From a virus, in IMG/VR virus record IMGVR_UViG_3300020442_000007, positions 1-64,000 of that record: 64,000 nt of DNA; one strand, written 5' to 3'. The translations under genes were made by a program, and so were the position numbers. Below, piece after piece: positions 16,926 through 25,053 of the stretch. How positions within the stretch are numbered: the first letter of the stretch is position 1; every line of letters starts with the position of its first letter. The notes beneath the pieces were generated by a model, which saw nothing but the letters and a program-made list of their open reading frames with translations, was not told where the DNA came from and did not search any database.

Positions 16926-18043
16926 TAAAAGACTTATACAATATTTGGAATATAAAAACTAACAATATCCATGGTGAAGAATTTACAGGATATGAACCTG
17001 TCTATGACCAATTAGATAAACTTGATAAGCCTGCATTTAACAAAGACCCTGAAGGAACTGTAGACAAAGTATTTGACATATATAGATCAATTAATATTGT
17101 ACCTATACTTTATTACACAGAAAAAGGGCTAATCAATGCAATTAAAGAATTTAAATCCATTAGTTACAACTCCGTAAAAGACAGTAGAATAAGTTTAGGA
17201 AATAATAGAGGACAGCCTTTAAGTAGATTTCTATTTCCAAACATGATGACTGCTGAACCAAAAGGTAGAGGTAGTAACAGTTTGAAAGATAGATTCTACA
17301 ACGACACAAAACTTAAAAGAGCGATACGCATTTGTTATGAAATGCGTGAAGGACATAAACTTGTATATCCTACTGCACTACGTAGGGCGTTAGAATTAGT
17401 AACTGGTGAAAACATACAAAACTTTAAACCTCAAAATGCTAGAGCTTTAGTAGAGCATTTATGTCCTGTCCTATGGGGAAATGTTTATGATTATAGTGCA
17501 GGATATGGTGGAAGATTATTAGGTATAAGTTGTAGTAATATGAATTATAATTATACAGGTATTGACCCCAATACTGAAACAGTAAAATACTTAAACTATT
17601 TTAATGATTTATTAGAAGAAGCAGTTGGTGTAAAAGGCAATATAATACAGGAGGTGAGTGAAGAATATCAACCAACTGACGTAGACTTAGCCTTTAGCTC
17701 TCCTCCTTATTTTAACTTGGAGAAATATTCAGATGAAGATACACAATGCATGGTACGTTATAGCACCCTTGACGAATGGTTTGGTGGATATGCTGAGCCT
17801 ACTATTAGGAACATTTATAAAAGTCTTAACCAAGATGGTTTATTTGCTACAAACATTGCGGATTACAAAACCTACGGAAAAAAAGAGTACAAAGTCGTCG
17901 ATGACTGGATCAAGATATCTCATGGAGTAGGCTTCAAACATGTAAGTACAATTAAGATGATGTTAAATACTCGTCCCGGAGTAGGTAATCAAAAACTTGC
18001 AGGTCGAGAAAAATGGGAAGGCGTATATGTCTTTGCAAAGTAG
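16922..18043 (+). CDS. DNA N4/N6 methyltransferase-like protein
   Basis: A 373-residue protein started by TTG overlapping the thyX stop. The C-terminal half is a class I SAM-dependent fold: motif I is DYSAGYGGRLLG (~195-206), acidic GIDPNTE follows, and motif IV is SSPPYFNLEKY near residue 260. S-P-P-Y/F is the catalytic motif of amino methyltransferases acting on cytosine N4 or adenine N6. The N-terminal ~150 residues have no recognised domain and might recognise the target. There is no restriction partner. It probably protects phage DNA; the specificity is unknown. Confidence 0.7.
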   Translation: MIKDLYNIWNIKTNNIHGEEFTGYEPVYDQLDKLDKPAFNKDPEGTVDKVFDIYRSINIVPILYYTEKGLINAIKEFKSISYNSVKDSRISLGNNRGQPLSRFLFPNMMTAEPKGRGSNSLKDRFYNDTKLKRAIRICYEMREGHKLVYPTALRRALELVTGENIQNFKPQNARALVEHLCPVLWGNVYDYSAGYGGRLLGISCSNMNYNYTGIDPNTETVKYLNYFNDLLEEAVGVKGNIIQEVSEEYQPTDVDLAFSSPPYFNLEKYSDEDTQCMVRYSTLDEWFGGYAEPTIRNIYKSLNQDGLFATNIADYKTYGKKEYKVVDDWIKISHGVGFKHVSTIKMMLNTRPGVGNQKLAGREKWEGVYVFAK

Positions 18044-18051
18044 GAGGTAAT

Positions 18052-18858
18052 ATGAAATTTGATAATGTACCAGAATGGGATTGGCGTAATTTAAAAACCA
18101 AAGAACCAGTAGACTATAAAAATTACGATAGTTTATTTGAATTTTGCAAAGCAACAAGCAATTACCATTTTGATGAAACACGTGATGATACCGTTGGTGA
18201 TATTCCAACACATATTCCAATTTGCGAATTCGAAGGTAATTGGGATCAAGAAACTGCTAATTTAATACAAAATACAACTCCAGCTACTTTTAATTATCGA
18301 TCAGATGTTAGAATGGATAATAACAATCAATTAGAATATAACGATTTTAAAAAATGGGGATATGATATCGATTCTGACGAAAATAGTTATGCAGTATTGA
18401 ACAGATACATGCAAAGAGACTTTCCTAAAATTTTTAAAAAAATAGCAAAACTATTTTGTTTTGATCATCCAGCTGGAAAGAAAAATGGAAGGCCAAATAT
18501 AAAATTTGACGTACAAATACCCGGACAAATGTTTTATTGGCATTTAGATAATTTTGGCGGATTATTACAAGATCAAAGACAAGATTATAAAAAATTTGCA
18601 GATTGTGATTATGACCAAAGACTTATAATGAGAGTTATTGTTTTTTTAGACGATCAGAAACAAGGACAGGTTTGGAAACAAGGTAATGACTTTTTAACTT
18701 GGAAAAAAGGAGATTGTTTTACATGGCCATGGAGAGATATTCCGCATGGTACAGCAAATTTTGGACATGACCCAAGACCGACTCTTAATATAACTGGTGA
18801 AGTTACAGAACAAACATATGATTTTCTAAAATCGTGTCCTAGGAAAATTCAATTGTGA
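18052..18858 (+). CDS. Putative 2OG-Fe(II) oxygenase
   Basis: A 269-residue protein. I use the ATG at 18052 because TAGGAGG lies 5 nt before it; earlier codons would overlap the methylase. DVQIPGQMFYWHLDNFGG gives the H-x-D iron pair, and WRDIPHGTANFGHDPRPTLNI gives the distal His and the downstream Arg that binds 2-oxoglutarate. MRVIVFLDDQKQGQVW is the strand typical of this fold. It is therefore likely a 2-oxoglutarate-dependent hydroxylase. It sits between two methyltransferases, so nucleic-acid or protein modification is possible but unproved. Confidence 0.55.
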   Translation: MKFDNVPEWDWRNLKTKEPVDYKNYDSLFEFCKATSNYHFDETRDDTVGDIPTHIPICEFEGNWDQETANLIQNTTPATFNYRSDVRMDNNNQLEYNDFKKWGYDIDSDENSYAVLNRYMQRDFPKIFKKIAKLFCFDHPAGKKNGRPNIKFDVQIPGQMFYWHLDNFGGLLQDQRQDYKKFADCDYDQRLIMRVIVFLDDQKQGQVWKQGNDFLTWKKGDCFTWPWRDIPHGTANFGHDPRPTLNITGEVTEQTYDFLKSCPRKIQL

Positions 18859-19487
18859 ATCAAGAATTAAAAGATTATCTAACTGAATTTTTTTCATATA
18901 ATAAAGATAAAGAAGAATGGAAACGTAAAAAGGATTCACATAATAGATTATACAAATGGGGCAATATCAAAGAAGATATTGACTTAATAAACTCATTAAA
19001 TCCTAATGTAGTTTTAGATTTAGGATGCGGCGATAATAGATATAAACCAGTAGTAGAAAATCTAATTGGAATAGATATATGTGATAGACCGGGAGTCGAT
19101 TTAGTAAGTGATTTTACAAAGTTAGATTTTGAAGACAATAGTATAGATGCTATAATAGCATACGGTTCTATAAATTTTGGCGATGAAGATTTAATAGAAA
19201 AACAATTACTAGAAACAAAAAGAGTGCTACGGAAAAACGGTATCATTTGTTTCCGTGGATATTCAAGTGATGACCCATTTTATTATTGCTGGACAAAAGA
19301 AAAATGTCTTTATTTCACAGAAAAATTAAATTTTTGTTTAATCAACGAACCACAAATAGTTAATCGACTAAATCGTAAAGGCGAAGCAAAAAGCTCTTGG
19401 CGTGATAAAAGGTATGAAAAATTACATAATAAAGATAAAACTAAACGCCGTGCTTTAACTAGACTTCATTGGAGATGGAAAAAGTAG
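18855..19487 (+). CDS. Class I SAM-dependent methyltransferase
   Basis: A 210-residue protein started by GTG overlapping the preceding stop (GTGA). Motif I is VVLDLGCGDNRYKPV (~52-66), then LIGIDICDRPGVDLVSDF (acidic ribose loop and motif II), and DFEDNSIDAIIAYGSINF (motif IV/post region), the layout of small-molecule or protein methyltransferases of the Methyltransf_11 kind. The C-terminal ~50 residues are very basic (KDKTKRRALTRLHWRWKK), which may bind nucleic acid. It ends this operon, directly at a bidirectional terminator. The substrate is unknown. Confidence 0.7.
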   Translation: MNQELKDYLTEFFSYNKDKEEWKRKKDSHNRLYKWGNIKEDIDLINSLNPNVVLDLGCGDNRYKPVVENLIGIDICDRPGVDLVSDFTKLDFEDNSIDAIIAYGSINFGDEDLIEKQLLETKRVLRKNGIICFRGYSSDDPFYYCWTKEKCLYFTEKLNFCLINEPQIVNRLNRKGEAKSSWRDKRYEKLHNKDKTKRRALTRLHWRWKK

Positions 19488-19510
19488 AGGAATAGATCCT
19501 CTACTCTTTT
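19484..19510. terminator. Bidirectional intrinsic terminator
   Basis: GTAGAGG (19484-19490), a 7-nt loop, then CCTCTAC (19498-19504) make a perfect 7-bp stem. On the + strand it is followed by TCTTTT; on the - strand by TTTTT. It lies between the + strand methyltransferase and the - strand phoH, whose 3' ends converge, so one hairpin can stop both. Confidence 0.8.
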
Positions 19511-19515
19511 ATAAC

Positions 19516-20238
19516 TTATACGTCACCGTATACTTGTAATACTTCTTTCACTGCATTGTGCCTTTCAATATCTCTTTGCTCAAACCGGACTATGTCCAAG
19601 TGTGTTGCATTGCCTGCATTGTGTAAAAGATTAACAAAGTTAATTAATCCATTATCTTGCATTCGATCTGCTTGTGCTAGATCTCCGGTAACCGCCATCT
19701 TAGAGTTTTCGCCTAATCGTGTTAGCAACATTTTCATTTGACTAGATGTAGCATTTTGCATTTCATCTGCTAGTATAAAACTGTTTTTAAATGTTCTTCC
19801 ACGCATGTAAGCCAGTGGGGCGATCTCAATTATACTTTCGTTTATCATTCCTTCTATTTCTTTTGCATTAAAATACTCCCTTAATACGTCAAATATTGGC
19901 CTTGTCCATGGTGCCATTTTTTGTTCTAATGTACCTGGTAAGAAGCCTAAATCTTCGTCTACTGACACAGCTGGTCTTGTGACTATGATTTTATCAAGTT
20001 TGCCTTCTTTGAATAATTTCACTGCTACCTGCACAGCCAATAATGTTTTGCCTGTTCCTGCTGGACCTATACCAAAGACTATATCTTTTTTATGATCTAG
20101 TAGTTTTAACACGTATGTTTCTTGATTTCTGTTTCTTGGAAGGATATTTACTTGTTTTTGTTGTTTTTGGAATTGTTTGATTTCAACCACATTATTGTAG
20201 TTGTTTATTGAGTTGTTACGCCTGCGTTTTGCACCCAT
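19516..20238 (-). CDS. phoH: PhoH-like ATPase
   Basis: A 240-residue protein, the only clear - strand gene. GIGPAGTGKTLLAVQVAV (~57-74) is Walker A; ILADEMQNATSSQMKMLLTRLG (two short blocks, ~157-178) contains Walker B DEMQN; TRPAVSVDEDLGFLPG (~95-110) is the PhoH signature. The first ~40 residues are basic and Gln/Asn-rich (NNVVEIKQFQKQQKQ). PhoH proteins are P-loop ATPases linked to RNA helicase/PIN proteins and are a marker of marine phages; phosphate stress induction is known in E. coli but not shown for phages. AGGAGGA lies 8 nt before the ATG. Its promoter in the 160-bp divergent gap is not clear. Confidence 0.9.
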   Translation of the reverse strand: MGAKRRRNNSINNYNNVVEIKQFQKQQKQVNILPRNRNQETYVLKLLDHKKDIVFGIGPAGTGKTLLAVQVAVKLFKEGKLDKIIVTRPAVSVDEDLGFLPGTLEQKMAPWTRPIFDVLREYFNAKEIEGMINESIIEIAPLAYMRGRTFKNSFILADEMQNATSSQMKMLLTRLGENSKMAVTGDLAQADRMQDNGLINFVNLLHNAGNATHLDIVRFEQRDIERHNAVKEVLQVYGDV

Positions 20239-20358
20239 TAAGTGTCCTCCTGTGGATATTGACGTAAGGCCGCATGTCCTATAACATAGGAAGCTAGTCC
20301 CTACAAAGTATTTACCTTAAAGTGCGAATTAAAAAATAGTCTGTTATCTTTTTGATAC

Positions 20359-20366
20359 GATAAATA
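20359..20366 (+). promoter_or_regulatory. T4-type late promoter (GATAAATA)
   Basis: GATAAATA in the 160-bp gap between divergent phoH and the gene at 20398, 31 nt before its ATG. An AACAGGA ribosome site follows. It points to late expression of the 20398-24110 block, including lysis genes. Confidence 0.55.
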
Positions 20367-20397
20367 AGTATAGTAGAATTTAGAACAGGATTTAATC

Positions 20398-20973
20398 ATG
20401 CAAGATATATACGATGTCATAGAAAACGTTAATAATATCTATGATAGTAACTCTGCCTTTGAGGTGCTAAAGGACTTTGAAAGAGTTATAGATGAATTAG
20501 ATATTTACGTGTACGATAATTGGAAAGATGGGGAATTAGTATCTGGGCCAAAAATCACTAGACATTGGGTATCTTGTTCATTTATGTGGCCTTTAAAAAA
20601 GATGCCTGACCCAATGGGAGGCAAGCGATTGCTTGACTACGATTGCAAAGTGCGTATGGGTAAAGATTATATAATTAAACCTAGAAAAATTCGTAAACCT
20701 GATGATATCAGACCTGGAACAAAAAAAGGTAAATTAGATAAGGTAGCAATTTGGCTAGTCCAAATTGACATGCCAAAAAAACTAATCCAGACGATCTATA
20801 GTGGATATGACGAATTAATGGACTTTGAGCAAGAACCAGCTACAGGAGGGCAATCACAAGAACTACAACAAGGCGAAGCTGATCAAGCTGCGGCTGCACC
20901 TGCTGCACCGCCAGCACCAGCACCAGGAGCAGAAGCGCCAGCTGAAACACCACCAGCTGAGGGAGCAGTATAA
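20398..20973 (+). CDS. Putative virion protein with Ala/Pro-rich tail
   Basis: A 191-residue protein in two parts. Residues 1-140 are a folded, Trp/Tyr-containing domain (WKDGELVSGPKITRHWVSCS, WPLKKMPDPMGGKRLLDYDC) with basic segments (KPRKIRKPDDIRPGTKKGK) and a long conserved-looking strand (KVAIWLVQIDMPKKLIQTIY). The last ~45 are low-complexity Ala/Pro/Gln/Glu, likely disordered. No enzyme motif is visible. Its stop overlaps the start of the next gene by 1 nt. Late control and pairing with 20973 suggest a structural protein; I cannot name it. Confidence 0.55.
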   Translation: MQDIYDVIENVNNIYDSNSAFEVLKDFERVIDELDIYVYDNWKDGELVSGPKITRHWVSCSFMWPLKKMPDPMGGKRLLDYDCKVRMGKDYIIKPRKIRKPDDIRPGTKKGKLDKVAIWLVQIDMPKKLIQTIYSGYDELMDFEQEPATGGQSQELQQGEADQAAAAPAAPPAPAPGAEAPAETPPAEGAV

Positions 20974-21698
20974 TGGGATTACAAAAATCAGACTTAAAAG
21001 ATATGGTAGATTACATTTTTGAGATCGATTCTTTTAAAAGTAAAATGGGCGAAGACCAAAATATTGTAACTGTAAGTTTTAGTACTAAAACAAATGAAAC
21101 AGCAAAAGATTTAGTAGAATTTTTAGAAAAAGGATATTCATTCATACTAGATGCTGATGCTACATCAGGTGAACAAAAAGACGGTACATATAAAGTTTTT
21201 ATAGAAATGGAAAGAAATGATAGTGTACCAGAACAAATTGTAGAAATATTAGATGGTGTAGGAAAATTATCAGGGCATGATAAATTTAAATTCCGTTACT
21301 ATAAAAACTTCAGATCATATGAAGCTAATATAGATAATCTACAAGAAAATATTCCTTCCGAACCAGACGACTACGGTATTAAAGTACAAAATACTGCAAT
21401 GGAAAGTTATGATAAATTTTTTAACAAAAGTTTTTTAGAATCAATCTATATGCAAGATGATATCGTTACAATCAAAAAAATTCATGGAGATCCTTTACTA
21501 TTTAAATTTATAGATATAGGCGAAAAGGATTATATACTTAATAATATAAATGAAACTATATCTGTAGATGACAATAATTTTGCTGAAATTATATATCTTA
21601 GCAAATATTTAGGCGATTATAATATTACAAAGTTTGGAGACAAACTTACTTTTGAAAACAAAAACAAAGTTCTTGTGTTAACTCGTATTAACACCTAA
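20973..21698 (+). CDS. Putative virion protein, unknown
   Basis: A 241-residue acidic, Asn/Lys/Phe-rich protein. The N-terminal half looks like an alpha/beta unit (LQKSDLKDMVDYIFEIDSF; TVSFSTKTNETAKDLVEFLE; YKVFIEMERNDSVPEQIVEI), recalling structural proteins of marine T4-like phages that pair with the gene before it. The C-terminal half is strand-rich (DDIVTIKKIHGDPLLFKFID). There is no catalytic motif. Coupled start (TAATG) with 20398. It precedes the endolysin in the same late transcript. Confidence 0.5.
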   Translation: MGLQKSDLKDMVDYIFEIDSFKSKMGEDQNIVTVSFSTKTNETAKDLVEFLEKGYSFILDADATSGEQKDGTYKVFIEMERNDSVPEQIVEILDGVGKLSGHDKFKFRYYKNFRSYEANIDNLQENIPSEPDDYGIKVQNTAMESYDKFFNKSFLESIYMQDDIVTIKKIHGDPLLFKFIDIGEKDYILNNINETISVDDNNFAEIIYLSKYLGDYNITKFGDKLTFENKNKVLVLTRINT

Positions 21699-21713
21699 AA
21701 CAGGAGAAACAAA

Positions 21714-22562
21714 TTGGGTAAAGAACATTTTAAATTCGACTTTGAAGAGTGGATGGCAGAAGAGCTTATCCATAGAGATGACTGGAAAGAATGGTATGAC
21801 AGTATGTGTGAAATACTACCTTTGTGGGGAGTCGATACAATAGAAAGAGTAGCAGGTTTTATTGCACAATGTGGACATGAGTCTGGCGGCTTTCGGGTAT
21901 TAAGCGAAAACTTAAATTATAGCGCCAAAGCATTGAACACAATATTTCCTAAATACTTTAGACGTGCTGGGAGGGACGCTAATGAATATCATAGACAACC
22001 TGAAAAAATTGCGAACGTTATTTACGCAAATAGAATGGACAACGGCGATGCATCATCCGGTGACGGGTGGACATTCAGAGGCGGCGGCATTCTTCAGCTT
22101 ACCGGCAGATACAACTATACACAATTCGGTAAAGCAGTCGAAAAAACAGCGGAAGAAGCAGTCGAATACGTCAGGACGAAAAAAGGTGCGTTAGATAGTG
22201 CATGTTGGTTTTGGGACGAAAATAATATAAATGATTACTGTGACCGCCAAGATATTGTTGGTATGACCAAGCGTATTAACGGTGGCACAATAGGTTTAGA
22301 AGATCGTAAAAAACATTACATACATGCATTAGATGTATTAGGTGGCGATTACGAAGAACCTGAAGTAGATTATAAACAAACAATAAAACAGGGATCAAGA
22401 GGACCATTAGTTGCAGAAGTACAAGAAAAACTTGACATTGATCCAGCTGATGGAATTTTTGGACCTGGAACAGCTAGAATTGTAAAAGAATGGCAACTCA
22501 AAAATGGCTTAACAGCTGACGGTATCGTTGGTCCTAAGACATTGGGAAAGTTGCTAGGGTAG
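21714..22562 (+). CDS. Endolysin: GH19 chitinase-like lysozyme with peptidoglycan-binding domain
   Basis: A 282-residue protein started by TTG with CAGGAGA upstream. Residues ~20-210 form a glycoside hydrolase 19 domain: AQCGHESGGFRVLSENLNY-like block with catalytic Glu56 in HESGG, and GWTFRGGGILQLTGRYNYTQ. GH19 endolysins cut the glycan of peptidoglycan. Residues ~225-282 form a PG_binding_1 domain (IKQGSRGPLVAEVQEKL ... DGIFGPGTARIVKEWQ ... DGIVGPKTLGKL). There is no signal peptide, so release depends on a holin. It is the first gene of the lysis cassette, 9 nt before the inner spanin. Confidence 0.92.
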   Translation: MGKEHFKFDFEEWMAEELIHRDDWKEWYDSMCEILPLWGVDTIERVAGFIAQCGHESGGFRVLSENLNYSAKALNTIFPKYFRRAGRDANEYHRQPEKIANVIYANRMDNGDASSGDGWTFRGGGILQLTGRYNYTQFGKAVEKTAEEAVEYVRTKKGALDSACWFWDENNINDYCDRQDIVGMTKRINGGTIGLEDRKKHYIHALDVLGGDYEEPEVDYKQTIKQGSRGPLVAEVQEKLDIDPADGIFGPGTARIVKEWQLKNGLTADGIVGPKTLGKLLG

Positions 22563-22570
22563 GTAGTACG

Positions 22571-23035
22571 GTGGGATTAAAACTTGCAGGTATAATGTTA
22601 GTTGCCATGCTTGCCATGGGCGGCGTTGGATATTGGTATTATAATGATACCCAAGAAAAAATTGCTACACTTCATGAAAACAATGCAAAGTTAGAGTCCG
22701 CAGTAGCTATAAGTGAAGAAACGATTTCGACTTTGAGAGCAGACTATGCCAAAGCAAATGAAGAGTTGCAAAAAGTAAATCAAGAATTTGCAAACATAAG
22801 ATCACAGAATAACGTTTTAAGTAAAAAACTTGCAAAACATGATCTTGCCGTACTAGGTGCTGGCAAGCCTGGATTAGTTACAAAGATAATTAACAATGCT
22901 AGTGACAAAGCAGGAAGATGTTTTGAAATTCTAAGTGGTGCAGAATTAACACAAAAAGAAAAGGAAGCAAAAAATGGTAAAGCATTCAATAGTGAGTGTC
23001 CTTGGCTGTGGCCTGGCAATACTGTTGCTGAGTAG
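22571..23035 (+). CDS. Inner-membrane spanin (Rz-like)
   Basis: A 154-residue protein started by GTG. Residues 4-24 are a single N-terminal membrane helix (LAGIMLVAMLAMGGVGYWYY), followed by a long periplasmic coiled coil (QEKIATLHENNAKLESAVA, ISTLRADYAKANEELQKVNQEF) and a Cys-containing C-terminal part (GRCFEIL, ECPWLW). This is the layout of an i-spanin, which joins an outer-membrane lipoprotein to fuse the two membranes at lysis. The next gene, in another frame, overlaps its last 62 nt and codes a lipoprotein, as in Rz/Rz1 pairs. Confidence 0.75.
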   Translation: MGLKLAGIMLVAMLAMGGVGYWYYNDTQEKIATLHENNAKLESAVAISEETISTLRADYAKANEELQKVNQEFANIRSQNNVLSKKLAKHDLAVLGAGKPGLVTKIINNASDKAGRCFEILSGAELTQKEKEAKNGKAFNSECPWLWPGNTVAE

Positions 23036-23447
23036 TTGTTCTACTCCAGTACAGAAAATTGAAGTTACAGCAAAACCAATACAAAAGCCTGAACTTATCT
23101 TACCAGCTGTTGATAAACTTGAAATGAAAGACGTCGATTGGGTAATTATCACTGAAGAAAATTATGAAGAAGTTTTTAAACAATTAAAGAAAAACGGAAG
23201 ACCACTTGCAGTCTTTGGTTTGACTGATAAAGGTTATGCACATTTAGGAGAAAATTTAAGTGCTATTAGAGCACTTGTACAACAACAAAAAACAATTATT
23301 GCAGCCTATGAAGCGTATTATTTAAATGCTGAAAAGGCATTAGAAAATGCTAATAAACAGGTTGAAGCAGTAAATGATGAAGTAAAAGAGTTAAATAGTA
23401 AGCAACCAAAGGAATCAACTTTGCAAAAACTTAACCCTTTTAAATAG
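22974..23447 (+). CDS. Outer-membrane spanin lipoprotein (Rz1-like)
   Basis: A 157-residue lipoprotein: hydrophobic signal at residues 5-19 and lipobox LLSSC with Cys22 as the lipidated residue. The mature part starts with a Pro/Lys-rich stretch (TPVQKIEVTAKPIQKPEL) and ends in a helix that can pair with the inner spanin (AIRALVQQQKTIIAAYEAY; NANKQVEAVNDEVKEL). It is longer than classical Rz1 and only partly embedded in the inner spanin gene. It probably completes the spanin complex that disrupts the outer membrane in the last step of lysis of a Gram-negative host. Confidence 0.75.
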   Translation: MVKHSIVSVLGCGLAILLLSSCSTPVQKIEVTAKPIQKPELILPAVDKLEMKDVDWVIITEENYEEVFKQLKKNGRPLAVFGLTDKGYAHLGENLSAIRALVQQQKTIIAAYEAYYLNAEKALENANKQVEAVNDEVKELNSKQPKESTLQKLNPFK

Positions 23448-23455
23448 GAAAAATT

Positions 23456-23731
23456 ATGTGGGAAATGATCGAAAGAATGGCAAGCGATAGATTGTGGATT
23501 TATACAGGTATTGCAGGATCATTATTCGGTGCAGCATTTTTAATGTGGTTCAAAGACACTCGAATGGGGTTGTGGGCTTATGCAAAATTTGATTCTACAT
23601 TAGACTATCTAGTAAATCGTTGGGGGTGGACATGGTTGCAAGAACCTGAAGATATTTGGCGTAAGAGATATCCTCGTATAACAAAAAAAATAGACGAGTT
23701 AGAAGCTCGCATAAAAAAATTGGAGAAATAA
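23456..23731 (+). CDS. Small membrane protein of the lysis cassette
   Basis: A 91-residue protein with one likely membrane helix at residues ~14-31 (LWIYTGIAGSLFGAAFLMWF), a central Trp-rich part (YLVNRWGWTWLQEPEDIWRK) and a charged C-terminal helix (ITKKIDELEARIKKLEK). It sits between the outer spanin and a two-helix protein, with 4-9 nt gaps. It may be an antiholin, a holin partner or another lysis accessory; the sequence does not decide. Confidence 0.55.
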   Translation: MWEMIERMASDRLWIYTGIAGSLFGAAFLMWFKDTRMGLWAYAKFDSTLDYLVNRWGWTWLQEPEDIWRKRYPRITKKIDELEARIKKLEK

Positions 23732-23735
23732 TATT

Positions 23736-24110
23736 ATGCCTAGAATGAAACCAGAAGATTTAGAATCAAAAAAAGTTTCTAAACCTGCACCAAAACCAGA
23801 TGCAGAAGTAGTAGTTCCTGCAAGTAGCAGTGGAGCAACTAAAAAAGTAAAATTAGATTTAGAAGTCGACACCAGTGTAAAAGATTTAGGACCAAATCCG
23901 TTTGCTAAAGTAATACATATGGCAAGGGCAGTTGATGCTTGGAGAATTTTTCCAAGAATTTTTATTACAACGTATATAATTTTATTGTATAAATGTGTAA
24001 TATGGTATATGAACCTACCTAATCCAACTATGGAGCAATCAGGACTCATTTCAATTGTAGTAGGTGCTGGTGCTGCATGGTTCGGCCTATATACCAACTC
24101 TCGTAAATAG
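23736..24110 (+). CDS. Putative holin
   Basis: A 124-residue protein. Residues 1-65 are hydrophilic and Lys/Pro-rich (cytoplasmic). Two membrane segments follow: residues ~76-92 (IFITTYIILLYKCVIWY) and ~102-119 (SGLISIVVGAGAAWFGLY), ending in a short TNSRK tail. This class II-like layout plus the position in the lysis cassette suits a holin, which would release the endolysin at 21714. The second helix, with its GAGAAWFGLY, resembles holins of several marine phages. Pinholin/antiholin roles are possible. Confidence 0.55.
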   Translation: MPRMKPEDLESKKVSKPAPKPDAEVVVPASSSGATKKVKLDLEVDTSVKDLGPNPFAKVIHMARAVDAWRIFPRIFITTYIILLYKCVIWYMNLPNPTMEQSGLISIVVGAGAAWFGLYTNSRK

Positions 24111-24136
24111 CATAGTCAGTTATAATAAGTACTAGT

Positions 24137-24997
24137 ATGGACTACTATGAAATACTAGGCGTATCTAAATCTGCATCTGACAAAGAACTTAAATCAGCTT
24201 ATAAGAAAAAAAGCATGCAACACCACCCTGACCGTACAGGAGGAAGTGATGAAAAGTTTAAAGAAGTCAACGAAGCTTATCAAGTTTTAAGTAATCCAGA
24301 AAAAAGGCAGATGTATGATCAATTTGGAACAGCTGATCCACAACAAGCTGGTCCAAGAGGTTTCCAAGATTTCCATTTTACAGCAGACGGTTTCCAGGGC
24401 GGTATAGATATCAATGATTTAATGAGACAATTTGGAATGGGAGGAATGCCTTTTGGACATCGACCACCTATCAAAAATGAAGATATAACAGTTATTATAA
24501 ATTTAAATTTAGATGAGATTTACACAGGCAAAACAATTAGGTTATCATACGAGCTACAAAAAGGCGGCGTACAAACACACGAAATCACTATTCCCCCTGG
24601 TGTGCATGATGTAATAAAATTTAGGGGTTTAGGAAATAATGGTATCGACGGTGTTCCACGTGGAGATTTATTTGCGAAAATTAGGATACACGATAGTAAT
24701 AATTGGAAAAGAAATGGATTAGATTTACATACAATAGTGCCTGTCAATGTTTTTGATTTAATTTTAGGTACCGAAATAAATGTAACTACTCCAGAAGGCA
24801 AAAATTTATCGGTAAAAGTTCCAAAAGGAAGCCAACCATCTGTAGTTTTTAGTATTCATGGATATGGCATACCAGATTTGCGTACAGGACAAAAAGGTAT
24901 TGTTTTTGTAAAATTGAAAACTACTGTGCCTCAGATCAACAATCAAGAAATTTTAGATCGAATAACTACAATAAAGAAAGACTTGACAAACAACTAA
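24137..24997 (+). CDS. DnaJ/CbpA-type J-domain co-chaperone
   Basis: A 286-residue class II J protein. Residues 1-64 are a full J domain with HPD in QHHPDRTGG and the KxxYDQFG end. A Gly/Phe-containing linker follows (FQGGIDINDLMRQFGMGGMPFG), with no CxxCxGxG zinc finger. Residues ~115-280 are the two beta-domains that bind substrate (DITVIINLNLDEIYTGKT; HEITIPPGVHDVIKFRGLGN; GTEINVTTPEGKNLSVKVP). It would stimulate host DnaK. It is next to a ClpA-like unfoldase, which has its own promoter inside the end of this gene. A GTAAATA at 24103-24109 may serve it. Confidence 0.9.
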   Translation: MDYYEILGVSKSASDKELKSAYKKKSMQHHPDRTGGSDEKFKEVNEAYQVLSNPEKRQMYDQFGTADPQQAGPRGFQDFHFTADGFQGGIDINDLMRQFGMGGMPFGHRPPIKNEDITVIINLNLDEIYTGKTIRLSYELQKGGVQTHEITIPPGVHDVIKFRGLGNNGIDGVPRGDLFAKIRIHDSNNWKRNGLDLHTIVPVNVFDLILGTEINVTTPEGKNLSVKVPKGSQPSVVFSIHGYGIPDLRTGQKGIVFVKLKTTVPQINNQEILDRITTIKKDLTNN

Positions 24998-25011
24998 GTT
25001 AAATATATAAT
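24983..25011 (+). promoter_or_regulatory. Sigma70-type promoter TTGACA-17-TATAAT
   Basis: TTGACA (24983-24988), 17-nt spacer, TATAAT (25006-25011). Both hexamers are perfect. The -35 box lies within the last codons of dnaJ, and the clpA-like gene starts 43 nt after the -10 box. Confidence 0.85.
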
Positions 25012-25053
25012 GTACTACATAAGACTTTTCACAGATAAGGATAAATTAAAAGA

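Noticed and set aside
20278-20290. CCTAT-AAC-ATAGG inverted repeat in the phoH leader
   Set aside because: Five-bp stem with three-base loop and no T-run or known operator; too weak to call.
24121-24126. TATAAT before the dnaJ start
   Set aside because: No -35 box at 16-18 bp upstream; a -10-like string is common in this base composition.
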